From Chroococcidiopsis thermalis PCC 7203 (lineage in GTDB: Bacteria; Cyanobacteriota; Cyanobacteriia; Cyanobacteriales; Chroococcidiopsidaceae), in the NCBI RefSeq assembly GCF_000317125.1, contig NC_019695.1:4700336-4764335 (forward strand): DNA of 64,000 nt. The letters run 5' to 3'. Shown piece by piece: positions 45,976 through 55,242 of the stretch. Position 1 is the first letter of the stretch, and every line of letters begins with the position of its first letter. The notes beneath the pieces are model-generated. The model saw only the letters and a list, made by a program, of their open reading frames with translations. It did not search any database and had not been told where the DNA came from. The translations under genes and the position numbers were made by a program.

Positions 45976-47170
45976 AGACCGATATTTTCATGGTGGTAAA
46001 GTAACTGTATCAACCGCTAACGATGCTCAAATTCCTACTAGCGTGCAAGCTGATTTTGAGAAGCATTTAAGTATACTCAAACAGCAAATGAAGGAATTTA
46101 ATACGAGCAGTTCTACGCAAGGAAATTTGGGACAAGACCACCTGATGCGGCTCTTTTTTACTGAAGGAACTCTGACAAAATACACTCTCGAACCGCAAGC
46201 ATCAGCGTTAGTTCCCTTTTCAAATAATCTACCAGCCAATACTTCATTCCAGCTACCCACTCCACCAATTCAAGTCATTGAGGTGAAACAAGCGATCGCC
46301 CCGGAAAAATCTAGATCGAGGCAACTCCACCGCAAAAATTCTAGAAATTCAGCTTCGGAAAATGCCGAACCGCAAGTCAAAGCTGGAGTTCTACCGCGTT
46401 CTCTTGAGCGCACAATTAATAAGATCAAGAATGAGCTTGACCCAAATGCAGAAGCAGAAGTTGTCAAATCATTTCGGCGATCGCAAAAAAAGACTGTCGT
46501 TGCCATTAGGTTACTGGCATTGTTGATTTTGATTCCTTTAATAACTCAGCAAGTGTCCAAACTTTATTTGGTGCAACCAATTGTCAATCGCGTGAGAAAC
46601 GAAGCAGTTACGCCAGTCTTCTTAAACTCTGAAATGAAAGAAGAGGCACTCAAAGAACTGCAAACCTTTGAAGAAGAACTCAAGCTAGAACGTTTGATGG
46701 GTGCAGCACCTGCACTAAATTCAGAAGCAATTGAAGAAAAGGTCAAAGATAAAGCAACTGAAATTTCTCAGGAATTTCGTCATCGTAGCAATAACGCTGT
46801 TAGTAATGTTTTTGCTGATATCATCGCTGTTTTATCTTTTGCTTTAGTGTTACTATGGCGACGTAAAGATATTATGATGCTCAAGTCATTCATGGATAAT
46901 ATTGTAACTGGCTTGAGTGATAGTGCTAAGGCTTTCTCAATTATTCTGATTACCGATATCTTTGTCGGATTTCACTCTCCTCATGGTTGGGAAGTTTTGT
47001 TAGAAGGACTATCCAGTCATTTAGGAATTGCAGCAAATCGCGGTTTAATCTTTCTATTTATCGCCACAGTTCCGGTCATTCTCGCCACAATTTTTAAGTA
47101 TTGGGTTTTCCGTTCCCTCAGCCGGATGTCACCATCAACGGTAGCGACTTTGAAAGAGATGAACGATTAA
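45851..47170 (+). CDS. pxcA: Proton extrusion protein PxcA (CemA/CotA family)
   Basis: 439 aa from the ATG at 45851, chosen because the family N-terminus aligns from MTSTFFNKSTDSLSQLKGK and TPERSLEQAYQAALSIKSIED. A long cytoplasmic N-terminal part is followed by four membrane helices, with the first near residue 225 (VVAIRLLALLILIPLITQQ). The CemA signature is ITDIFVGFHSPHGWEVLLEG. PxcA drives light-induced proton release in cyanobacteria and influences CO2/HCO3 uptake. Its homologue CemA is in the chloroplast envelope. It lies between a carbonic-anhydrase-like gene and a bestrophin gene on the same strand. Confidence 0.95.
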   Translation: MTSTFFNKSTDSLSQLKGKIFGTPERSLEQAYQAALSIKSIEDRYFHGGKVTVSTANDAQIPTSVQADFEKHLSILKQQMKEFNTSSSTQGNLGQDHLMRLFFTEGTLTKYTLEPQASALVPFSNNLPANTSFQLPTPPIQVIEVKQAIAPEKSRSRQLHRKNSRNSASENAEPQVKAGVLPRSLERTINKIKNELDPNAEAEVVKSFRRSQKKTVVAIRLLALLILIPLITQQVSKLYLVQPIVNRVRNEAVTPVFLNSEMKEEALKELQTFEEELKLERLMGAAPALNSEAIEEKVKDKATEISQEFRHRSNNAVSNVFADIIAVLSFALVLLWRRKDIMMLKSFMDNIVTGLSDSAKAFSIILITDIFVGFHSPHGWEVLLEGLSSHLGIAANRGLIFLFIATVPVILATIFKYWVFRSLSRMSPSTVATLKEMND

Positions 47171-47218
47171 ATTTGTGTCATTGGTGCTAGAAAATGCTCG
47201 TAGAATGAGGTTGAGTTG

Positions 47219-48310
47219 ATGATTTTTCCCATCAGTAAAAAGGCTCGCAGTCGCCAAAATCGATCGCCAAAAGTTTCTGCTTCCGGCAAGCGATCGCAGT
47301 CACATCACCGTAAATCAGTAGCCTTGCGATCGTTTCGCGAAAAGTTTCAAATCTATACCGGAGAGCAATTACACTGGCTGCAAGTTACTCAAAGACTTTT
47401 AATTTCTGTCATTCATGGAATTCTGCCCTGGGTAATCGCGTGTGGAAGCTACGGCTTACTAATTTCTGTACTCGATCATTATGGAAAGTTGCCTGCTTTC
47501 TTTGGTGATAGTAAAATTATTCAAAATGTCGTTATTAGTTTTAACGTCATTCTCAGCCTACTCCTAGTGTTCCGCACCAATACAGCCCACGATCGCTTTT
47601 GGGAAGGGCGCAAACTTTGGGGTTCAATGGTAAATACTACGCGCAATTTAGCACGGGGAATCTCAATTACAATCGAACAACGAGAACCGCAAGAGCGAGA
47701 CGAAAAAAGTGCTGCTGTCTATCTAGTTGCTGCCTTTGCTGTGGCAATGAAAATCCACCTACGGCGAGAACCAATGAATTCAGAATTGGAGCCGATGATG
47801 CCACCGTTACAATATCATCAACTACAAAGTGTCAATCACGCTCCCTTAGAAATTGCTTATTGGATTGGGGATTATTTGCAACATCAATTCGAGCGCCAAC
47901 GCCTAAACATTTTTCAGCTGACATCCTTGCACGAACTATTAGATGATATGGTAGACATTTTAGGTGGCTGCGAACGCATCCTGAAAACCCCCGTTCCCTT
48001 GGTATATACCGTTACTCTCAATGCTTTGCTGTGGATTTATTTCCTGCTTTTACCTTTTCAGCTAGTTGGTGGTATCAAGTGGTGGACAGCACCGATCCTT
48101 GCCTTTATGAGTTTTCTCTACTTAGGTATCAATGAAGTAGGGGCAGAAATTGAAGAACCTTTCGGTCGCGATGCCAATGACTTGCCCTTAGATGCTATCT
48201 GCGTCACAATTGTTCGTAACCTCGAACATATCATCCAATTTGCCCCCTGCGCTCGCGTGCTGCGCCCTGCTAGTGGTAACGTTCTCGATTTACCGCGAAA
48301 AACCGCTTAA
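47219..48310 (+). CDS. Bestrophin-family anion channel
   Basis: 363 aa from the ATG at 47219, preceded by GAGG at 9 nt. A basic N-terminal tail (about 1-50) precedes the bestrophin domain. This has the helix 1 region VIHGILPWVIACGSYGLL, FRTNTAHDRFWEGRKLWGSMVNTTRNL near 120-146, and the C-terminal GINEVGAEIEEPFGRDANDLPLD, the family hallmark. Bestrophin-like proteins are pentameric anion channels, and algal and plant thylakoid members carry bicarbonate or chloride. It is encoded 48 bp after pxcA, most likely in one operon with it. Confidence 0.92.
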   Translation: MIFPISKKARSRQNRSPKVSASGKRSQSHHRKSVALRSFREKFQIYTGEQLHWLQVTQRLLISVIHGILPWVIACGSYGLLISVLDHYGKLPAFFGDSKIIQNVVISFNVILSLLLVFRTNTAHDRFWEGRKLWGSMVNTTRNLARGISITIEQREPQERDEKSAAVYLVAAFAVAMKIHLRREPMNSELEPMMPPLQYHQLQSVNHAPLEIAYWIGDYLQHQFERQRLNIFQLTSLHELLDDMVDILGGCERILKTPVPLVYTVTLNALLWIYFLLLPFQLVGGIKWWTAPILAFMSFLYLGINEVGAEIEEPFGRDANDLPLDAICVTIVRNLEHIIQFAPCARVLRPASGNVLDLPRKTA

Positions 48311-48521
48311 ATCGTGCCGATACCTTACATTCTGTCCTTCAGTGTATAGTTTTTGACAAGGAAATTCAGTTTTCTTTACTTCTCGTCGCAGCAATTACCT
48401 GTAACATGAACTAGTCCGAGAATTAATTTGAGCAAAGAATTAGTTTGAGCGATCGCCACCTGACAACCTTCTGAGAAGTAGGTTCACCCTTGCTAACCTG
48501 TTTTTGGAATGACATACCATC

Positions 48522-49199
48522 ATGAGATTGTTACTAGTCGAAGACGATAAACTCATCAATCAGTTACTTGCAGAAGCACTCAGCAACCAACATTACGTCG
48601 TTGATGTTGCCGCTGATGGTCACGCTGGTTGGGATTTTGTCAAGTCTTTTGATTACGACTTAGTTCTGATTGATGTCATGCTGCCTAAAATGGATGGCAT
48701 AAGCCTTTGTCGCCAGTTGCGGACTCAAGGCTATCAAATGCCAGTCTTGATGTTAACAGCCAGAGATGCAACCGAAGATCGCGTCAATGGACTCGATGCG
48801 GGTGCAGATGACTACGTGATCAAACCATACAAACTGCAAGAATTATCGGCACGTATCCGCGCTTTATTACGCCGAGGTGGTTCGTCCCTACCTCCAGCAA
48901 TGAAAAGTGGCAATTTATCTTTGGATGTAAACACGCGGGAAGTGACTTATAAAGGCTGTCCCCTCAGACTGACTCCAAAAGAGTATCGCTTATTAGAACT
49001 CTTCATGCGAAGCGGCTCTAAGGTTCTCAGTCGTAGTGCAATTTTAGAAAATCTTTGGTCTTTCGACGAACCGCCGGATGAAGATGCAGTTAAAGCTTTG
49101 GTCAAACGTTTGCGTCAGAAGCTCAAATTAGCAGGTTCGCCTGGAGATCCCATTGAAACCGCTTACGGTGTAGGTTATCGTCTCAAGCAAGACCCGTAG
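48522..49199 (+). CDS. OmpR-family response regulator, RppA-like
   Basis: 225 aa. The receiver domain (1-115) has VEDD, phosphoacceptor Asp51 in VLIDVMLPKMDG, and Lys in VIKPY. A winged-helix DNA-binding domain (125-222) carries LTPKEYRLLELFMRSGSKVLSRSAILENLW and GVGYRLK. The sequence resembles the RppA/NrsR regulators that pair with RppB/NrsS kinases. It lies downstream of the bestrophin gene (211-bp gap). The cognate kinase is probably the divergent gene at 42628 or the paralogue at 60617. It is the obvious candidate to bind the TTTTGTC direct repeats, but that is inference. Confidence 0.93.
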   Translation: MRLLLVEDDKLINQLLAEALSNQHYVVDVAADGHAGWDFVKSFDYDLVLIDVMLPKMDGISLCRQLRTQGYQMPVLMLTARDATEDRVNGLDAGADDYVIKPYKLQELSARIRALLRRGGSSLPPAMKSGNLSLDVNTREVTYKGCPLRLTPKEYRLLELFMRSGSKVLSRSAILENLWSFDEPPDEDAVKALVKRLRQKLKLAGSPGDPIETAYGVGYRLKQDP

Positions 49200-49305
49200 A
49201 AAGTCAAAAGTTAAAAGTCAAAAGTTAAAAGTCAGAAGTTAAAAGTCAGAAGTTAAAAGTCAGAAGTTAAAACTGACTTGTTGTCTACTGCCTCACCACA
49301 CAACA

Positions 49306-49340
49306 ACCGATTACCGATTACCGATTACCGATTACCGATT
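49306..49340. repeat. ACCGATT heptamer repeat
   Basis: Five tandem ACCGATT units ending four bases before the first TTTTGTC box. Confidence 0.85.
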
Positions 49341-49343
49341 AAA

Positions 49344-49393
49344 TTTTGTCCCAGTTTTGTCTCTTTCTTGTTCCGATTTTGTCACCTTTTGTG
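49344..49393 (+). promoter_or_regulatory. Phased TTTTGTC direct-repeat operator upstream of the pix-like operon
   Basis: TTTTGTC occurs at 49344, 49355 and 49377, with degenerate units TCTTGTT at 49366 and TTTTGTG at 49387. That makes five boxes on a 10-11-bp helical period. The block TTTTGTCACCTTTT followed by AGGTTTATTT also resembles the region before the carbonic anhydrase gene (CTTTGTCACTTTTTT, AGGTTTATT). An OmpR-type regulator array is the likeliest reading. Confidence 0.6.
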
Positions 49394-49516
49394 GTTTAGG
49401 TTTATTTTATACACTGAGGTGCAAATGGCAGAGATTTCATGTCTTAAATGTATCCTCAACGCAGGGTAGTCAACAAATCCCAAGAGTAAGAAAAAAACAG
49501 ATTGCAGGAACAGGCA

Positions 49517-50734
49517 ATGAATAACAGCATTCTTGAAAAATCAGTTGATGCCCTGCTAACTAGGAGAAATGATGCTCCATTAATTCGGGATTTTACCCCC
49601 CCAAAGCAGGTTGAATTGTTTGAAACCTTGAAGCAGTTGCGGTTTAACGGTCAACTGATTCTGACAAACTCCTGCGGTAGAAAATGGATTCTGCACGTTC
49701 ACCGAGGTTTGATTATCTACGCTACTGGTGGAGAACATCCAGTCAGGCGATGGAGACGGAATCTCGCAACACACTTACCTCAAATAGCAAGCGATCGCTC
49801 GCTATCCAACGAATCATGGGAGAATCAACTAGCCACGACTTCGATTGAAGGTTCTAGCGTCTGCTGGCAGTATCAGTTATTGACTTCATGGCTCGAACGG
49901 CAGCAGATAACTCCAGAACAAATGGCAAGATTTGCCTGGTCGGTCATTATCGAAGTTTTGTTTGATGTGACTCAAGCAGTACAGGTTGCTTACGAACTCA
50001 AGCCCAGTAGCAGCAAGCTGACTCCCGTAGTTGCGATCGATGCCGCTCAAGCGATCGCCGAAGTCGAACGATTGTGGCAAGCTTGGCAAGCAAACAGACT
50101 CAATTATTCTCCTAACAGCGCTCCAGTTATTAAACAATCGGCAGAATTGCAACACAGCATCTCTGCTCCAGCTTATCAAGCCTTGAGTCAACTACTAGAC
50201 GGACAACATACGCTACGGGATATTGCCGCTCAGATGCAGCGAGATGTCAACTCGGCACTGCGTTCTCTCTTGCCATATATTCAGTCAGGGTTTGTGGAGT
50301 TGATTAATATTCCCGATCTTGCCGCTCCGGTTCTCTCATCACCTACACCTCATGATACTCAAGCACCATCGATCGCTTGTGTAGATGACAGTCCTTGGGT
50401 ATGTCACATCATGGAAAAAGTGATGACAACAGCTAACTATCGATTTGTGGGCGTAAATGATGCACTGCGGGCGATCGGAGTTTTGCTAGCCATCAAACCA
50501 GATCTCATCTTTCTTGATTTGATGATGCCAAATATTAACGGATACGAACTTTGCAGCCGTCTGCGTCAGCTTTCTTGCTTCCAGCACACGCCAATTGTCA
50601 TCCTCACTGGAAACGACGGCATTATCGATCGCGTCAGAGCTAAAATTGTCGGTTCCTCAGATTTTCTGGGCAAGCCCATCGATCCCGATCGAGTTCTAGG
50701 CGCAATTCACAAACATCTCAAACACAGTGTATAG
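49517..50734 (+). CDS. pixG: PatA/PixG-type response regulator (PATAN-REC)
   Basis: 405 aa from the ATG at 49517, with AGGA ten nucleotides upstream. The N-terminal PATAN/DUF4388 domain (about 25-110, NGQLILTNSCGRKWILHVHRGLI) is followed by a long helical middle and a C-terminal receiver (about 283-400, ACVDDSPWV, LIFLDLMMPNINGYEL with the phosphoacceptor Asp, and LGKP). PatA/PixG proteins act with PilB/PilT systems in motility and can control pilus use. It is first in a six-gene chemotaxis operon like the PixGHIJL set. The substrate or signal is unknown. Confidence 0.9.
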   Translation: MNNSILEKSVDALLTRRNDAPLIRDFTPPKQVELFETLKQLRFNGQLILTNSCGRKWILHVHRGLIIYATGGEHPVRRWRRNLATHLPQIASDRSLSNESWENQLATTSIEGSSVCWQYQLLTSWLERQQITPEQMARFAWSVIIEVLFDVTQAVQVAYELKPSSSKLTPVVAIDAAQAIAEVERLWQAWQANRLNYSPNSAPVIKQSAELQHSISAPAYQALSQLLDGQHTLRDIAAQMQRDVNSALRSLLPYIQSGFVELINIPDLAAPVLSSPTPHDTQAPSIACVDDSPWVCHIMEKVMTTANYRFVGVNDALRAIGVLLAIKPDLIFLDLMMPNINGYELCSRLRQLSCFQHTPIVILTGNDGIIDRVRAKIVGSSDFLGKPIDPDRVLGAIHKHLKHSV

Positions 50735-50758
50735 GAAGCGTACGAGCAGGGGTAAGAG

Positions 50759-50829
50759 AGGACAAGGGGACAAGGGGGACAAGGAAGTAATTACCAATTA
50801 CCAATTACCAATTACCAATTACCAACAAC
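50759..50829. repeat. GACAAGGGG and ACCAATT heptamer repeats between operon genes
   Basis: About three GACAAGG(G)G units, then five ACCAATT units. They separate the PatA-like gene from the next one. Confidence 0.85.
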
Positions 50830-50830
50830 C

Positions 50831-51121
50831 ATGAATACCACAGCAAACACCAACAAACTTTGGCAAAGTTTAATACAGCCAACTCAACAAAAACTGGAAT
50901 CTATCGAGATTCGTCGCCCGAAAACGGCTCGATTTGTCTGTCGCCTGATTCCAGCAAGTTGTCCCTTCGAGCGAGACATTCGATTCTTCGATCGCAGTCT
51001 GCTGCACGTTCCACCCTTATGTAAGCTCAATCCTTTCTACGAGCAGTTGGTGTTGTTGCGGATGAAGAGTTTAACTTATCTGGCGCAAGCATGTAGCCAG
51101 GGAATGAAAAACTGTTGCTGA
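50831..51121 (+). CDS. Mo-dependent nitrogenase C-terminal-domain protein
   Basis: 96 aa, soluble. The block ARFVCRLIPASCPFERDI, the aromatic FFDRSLLHVPPLCKLNPFYEQLV and LRMKSLTYLA define the family named Mo-nitro_C. It is found in many cyanobacteria, including those without nitrogenase, and has no proven function. Its place between the pixG-like and CheY-like genes suggests that it belongs to this operon, which is not a usual member of Pix clusters as far as I know. The ATG is directly after the repeat block. Confidence 0.8.
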   Translation: MNTTANTNKLWQSLIQPTQQKLESIEIRRPKTARFVCRLIPASCPFERDIRFFDRSLLHVPPLCKLNPFYEQLVLLRMKSLTYLAQACSQGMKNCC

Positions 51122-51233
51122 GTTTAGGGACAGGGAGCAGGGAGCAGGAAGCACAGAGCAGTTACTAATCGCTAGTCGCTCGTTGCGAATCGCTAACCGC
51201 AAGCTCGCTAATTGCCAATCTTTGGTGAATTCT

Positions 51234-51626
51234 ATGGATATTGCCCTCGTTGTAGAAGATTGTTTGACCGAGCGGGAAGCGATCGCCAGCTATTTGCAAC
51301 AAGGCGGGATCAGCGTCTTGGCTGCTAAGAGCGGAGAAGAAGCTCTGGAAAAAATGAGTGACTGCAAGCCTGACATCATTATTTTAGATGTTGTCTTGCC
51401 AGGTCGGAGTGGATTTGAACTCTGCCGTGCTTTAAAAGCTAACCCATCCACCAAAAATACCCCTGTTATCCTCTGTTCGAGAAAAGGGACTGACATGGAT
51501 AAATTCTGGGGCTTAAAGCAAGGAGCAGACGCTTACTTACCGAAGCCTGTAGCGCCAGAAGAATTTATTCGCACTGTGAAGCAACTGCTATTGGTTTCAC
51601 ACGGTGAAACAACTCTCATGGTTTGA
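51234..51626 (+). CDS. pixH: CheY-like response regulator (PixH type)
   Basis: 130 aa from the ATG at 51234. A longer TTG frame would add 17 repeat-like residues. It is a single receiver domain: VVEDC at the N-terminus, phosphoacceptor Asp in IIILDVVLPGRSG (about 52), Thr/Ser in LCSRK and Lys in LPKPV. It has no output domain, so it should signal by protein contact, as CheY/PilH/PixH do. In the operon it lies between the Mo-nitro_C protein and the CheW. Confidence 0.88.
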   Translation: MDIALVVEDCLTEREAIASYLQQGGISVLAAKSGEEALEKMSDCKPDIIILDVVLPGRSGFELCRALKANPSTKNTPVILCSRKGTDMDKFWGLKQGADAYLPKPVAPEEFIRTVKQLLLVSHGETTLMV

Positions 51627-51651
51627 ACCTAACGTGTGAGGCGAGACAATT

Positions 51652-52236
51652 ATGGTATCCAAGTCACCAAAGTTAGACTCCCAGGAGGCATCACCAGAAA
51701 GAGTAACTTTCACCGATGCTGACGAGCAATTTCTGCGCTTTTACCTCGAATCAGACACAGCAGCCTTGCTTCCCGTGACTCAGTTGCTAGAAATCTTGAA
51801 GCTGTCTGCGGAACAGATCGTCCCGATCCCGCACATGCCAAGTTGGGTCATGGGAGTTTACAACTGGCGGGGTGAAATTCTCTGGATGGTCGATTTAGCT
51901 GAATTAGTCGGGCTGACTGCTGGCGATCGCTACCAAACCAGCAACGTTCCAACTTATACGGCAGTTGTCTTGCAAGCTAACCAATGCGATCGCCTACCCG
52001 CACCGACAGCAGAAACCCAAACCATCGGTTTAGTTATCGAGCGAATTGACGATATCGAATGGTGCAATCCAGATACAATCCAACCGCCGCCATTTACTGC
52101 CGTTTCCACTCCCTTCGCTCCCTTCGTGCGCGGATATCAGTTAAACGGCGATAGCGAAATGACAGCAATTTTATCGGTCAAAGCGATCGTTGCTGCTGTC
52201 AGTTGTCAGTTATCAGTGTACAGACGTTACATGTAA
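51652..52236 (+). CDS. pixI: CheW-like coupling protein (PixI type)
   Basis: 194 aa CheW domain (about 28-180: FLRFYLESDTAALLPVTQLLEILKL, VMGVYNWRGEILWMVDLAELVGL, IGLVIERI). It links receptors to the CheA kinase. The last seven codons and the TAA stop lie inside a palindromic repeat (52217-52246), giving the unusual tail SVYRRYM. So the original C-terminus was probably replaced by repeat DNA. It is 25 bp after the CheY-like gene. Confidence 0.88.
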   Translation: MVSKSPKLDSQEASPERVTFTDADEQFLRFYLESDTAALLPVTQLLEILKLSAEQIVPIPHMPSWVMGVYNWRGEILWMVDLAELVGLTAGDRYQTSNVPTYTAVVLQANQCDRLPAPTAETQTIGLVIERIDDIEWCNPDTIQPPPFTAVSTPFAPFVRGYQLNGDSEMTAILSVKAIVAAVSCQLSVYRRYM

Positions 52237-52246
52237 CGTCTGTACA
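52217..52246. repeat. GACGTTACATGTAACGTC palindrome, copy 6 (coding)
   Basis: A perfect 30-bp palindrome whose arms read TGTACAGACGTTACA. It supplies the final codons and stop of the CheW-like gene. Relative to the other copies, both arms changed together, which preserves pairing. Confidence 0.9.
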
Positions 52247-52359
52247 AAGTTATCAGTGCGTGGTGTGTGGGGTGTAAAGATTTTAAATTTCTTTCTTCCT
52301 CAGCTTCCTCAGCTCCCCCAGCTCCCAGCTCTCTTCTCTACAGCCATGAGGTAAATTTC

Positions 52360-55203
52360 ATGTCGCAGTCAACTCTCAAACTCGATCCGCCAAACTCCGA
52401 TCGCGATCGCATCTCGCCTCAGTGGGAGCGAGTTTCGGCAGTAGCGCCAGATTCACCTGAAAAAGCGAGCCAATCGCCATCAACAAAGCCAAACTCGCCT
52501 TGGCAGTTTTCACTATCTAGGGGTTTGCGGTTCTGGAAAGGTTTGAGTTTGCAACATAAAGCAACAATTTTGGCGATCGCAATTGGTGCTATTCCAGTCG
52601 CAACTGTTGGCGGCGTTGCCTACACCGTAGCCAATAGTTCCCTAGAGCAGCAAATTATTGCCGAGCAAGAAAACCGCACGCTTGATGTTCGGCGCGGCAT
52701 TGGCATGGCGACGCAGCAAATAATCGATGATGCCGAGACAATTGGTAATTCTCCCATGTTGGCAAATTCTAAGCTGAGGGCAGCGGCGACTGAAGGACAG
52801 AAAATTGCGCTGTTAGATAGCTTTGTCGAGGCACGTAATGGTAGATATGACAGTATCGTCGTGTTCGACCTCAAAGGAAATTTAATCTTTCAATCCAAGT
52901 CAACGCAGCCGTTTAAGCGCACGGAAAACTATAGCGATCGCGAATATTTTCGGCGGGCGATCGCGACTGGAACTCCCGCAGTTAACAATCCTAAAATTGC
53001 GCCTACCTCCGGCAAAATTAGTTTAGAAGTTGTAGCTCCAATTAAAGATATAGAAACAAATAAGCTCGTAGGAGTTGTTCGCTTGCGGATGCCGTTGACT
53101 CATCTAAACGAAACCTTTGAGTATATTGAAGCGCAAGGATGGGAATACAAACTGATCGGTGCTGACGGGAATGTGTTTGCGGCTGATGAAATTGGGCTAG
53201 TGGGGCATTACTTGGGAGAAGATTTTCGCGAACTGCCGCATTTGCGTGCCAAGGTTTTAGCGCTTGCCTCTACAGATCGACCCAGGCATGAAGACAAGCT
53301 AATTTCAACTCAAGTCGCGTGGGACAAAAACGATGGTGAGAATGCACTGATGAGCTTCACGCCGATCGGTCAATTGGATGGACTACCAGAACCAGGTTGG
53401 GGATTGGTGGTTTCTCGTCCCGTCGATCGCGCCTTTGCACCTTTACTAGAACTGCGCCGAGTTCTCTGGTTGGGAACTGGAGTAGCCGCCGTATCGATCG
53501 CCGCGATCGCCGCAGTTTTGGCTAAGCGGGCGACTTATCCAATTCTAAATGCTGCTAGGGCTGTGGCTCAAATTGGTTTAGGTAAGTTAGATACTCGCGT
53601 GGCAGTCCGTGGCACGGCTGAAATGGCTGTTTTAGAGACTAGCATCAACAGCATGGCGAAGCAGCTAGAAGAACTCGTGCAGCTCAAAGCAGCAGAAGCT
53701 CGGCGATCGCAATTACTCAAAGATGTTACCGTGAAGATTGGTAGCGCAATCGACTGCCCAGCTATTCTCAACACCGCTGTAGCCGAGACCCGCAGCGCTT
53801 TGCTAACCGACCGCGCAATTGTCTATTGGTTTGATGGCGATCGCAATGGTAGCGTCGTTGTCGAAGCCGCAAGCGCAGGTATAACTCGCATACTGGGTAA
53901 AAACATCGAAAACTATGCCCTAGAGCAATACACACAATATCAAAAAGGTCAAGTCGAAGTCATTTCTCAGATCCGACCGGCAGATACGAGCGATGAGTAC
54001 TGGCAACAGTTAACAGCACTTGCCGTCAAATCCAGTCTAGCTGCACCAATTTTACTCGGCGATCGCTGTGTGGGTTTACTTGTCGTGCATCAGTGTAACG
54101 TTCCGCGTCACTGGCAGAAAGTAGAGGTTGATTTCTTTGCCCAGATTGCCACTCAAATAGGATTGGCGTTAGAGCGTGCCGATCTTTTGGAACAACAGAA
54201 AAATGCCAAAGAACAGTTGCAAAGACGAGCGTTGGATTTGCTAATTGAAGTCGATCCAATTAGTCAAGGCGACCTGACAATCCGCGCCAGAGTCACAGAA
54301 GATGAAATCGGCACGATCGCTGACTCCTATAACTCTACAGTCGAAAGCTTGCAAGAAATTGCGGTACAGGCACAAACAGCCGCCAAACAAGTCGATGCAG
54401 CAATTAGCAGTAACGAGCCGTTAATCCAAGCCCTCTCGCAAGGAGCTTGGCAGCAATCGACAGAGATTGTCACTGCTTTGGAACGCATTCAAGCGATGGC
54501 TGATTCTGCCCATACTGTTGCGGATAACGCCAAACGCGCAGAAATAGACGTGCGCCAAGCGATGGAGACAGTCGCATCTGGGGATATAGCAATGGATCGT
54601 GCCGTAGATGGAATGCTGACAATTCGGGGGACTGTTGCCGAAACCGTCAAGAAGATCAAATGTTTGGGAGAGTCATCGCAAAAGATTTACAAAGTGGTAA
54701 ATTTGATCGCTCACTTTGCCGAGCGGACTAGCTTGCTCGCCATGAATGCTTCCATTGAAGCAGCGCGAGCAGGGGAAGAAGGACGCGGTTTTGCGGCTGT
54801 TGCCGATGAAGTGCGATCGCTAGCCCGACAATCAGCCAAAGCAACAGCAGAAATTGAAAAGCTCGTCTCGGGGATTCAACGGGAAACCAATGAAGTTGCT
54901 ACAGCAATGGCAATCGGCACAGAACAGGTAGCGATCGGGACTCAACTCGTCAACGATACCCGTCAGAGTTTAAACCACATTACCACCGCCAGCGATCGCA
55001 TTCATCAACTCGTAGGAGCAATTGCCCAAGCTGCGATCGAGCAATCTCAAGACTCAGAAGCAGCCACGACAACCATCGCCACAGTCGCAGCGATCGCCGA
55101 AACTACCTCCCTAACTGCAACCGAAGTCTCCGCTTCCTTCCAACAATTATCAACCGTCGCGCGATCGCTCCAAGCCAGCGTCGGTCAATTCAAAGTTAGT
55201 TAG
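52360..55203 (+). CDS. Methyl-accepting chemotaxis protein with Cache, HAMP and GAF domains (PixJ-like)
   Basis: 947 aa from the ATG at 52360 (TGAGG 9 nt upstream). A long Ser/Pro-rich N-terminal tail is followed by TM1 (about 65-90), an extracytoplasmic Cache region (about 95-360, [14 protein letters not shown]), TM2 (about 370-390) and HAMP. A GAF domain (about 470-620) comes next, then a second HAMP-like segment and the MCP signalling hairpin (about 790-815, [28 protein letters not shown]-like). PixJ photoreceptors have a chromophore Cys followed by His in the GAF domain. That position here reads DEYWQQLTA, with no Cys. It is therefore likely a chemosensor rather than a photosensor. Confidence 0.9.
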   Translation: [947 protein letters not shown]

Positions 55204-55242
55204 TGGCTAGTGGCTGGTGACTAGTGACTAGAATTGTCTTCT

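Larger units (their letters stand above)
49200..49516. other. Repeat-rich leader before the chemotaxis operon
   Basis: 317 bp. It contains AAGTTAAAAGTC-type repeats (49201-49275), five ACCGATT heptamers (49306-49340), then the phased TTTTGTC repeats. A 63-codon frame across the repeats is not credible. No gene is supported. Confidence 0.65.

Noticed and set aside
49201-49340. Regular repeat arrays that might be a CRISPR
   Set aside because: The units are 7-14 bp in direct tandem without unique spacers, and no cas genes are present. They are heptameric short tandem repeats.
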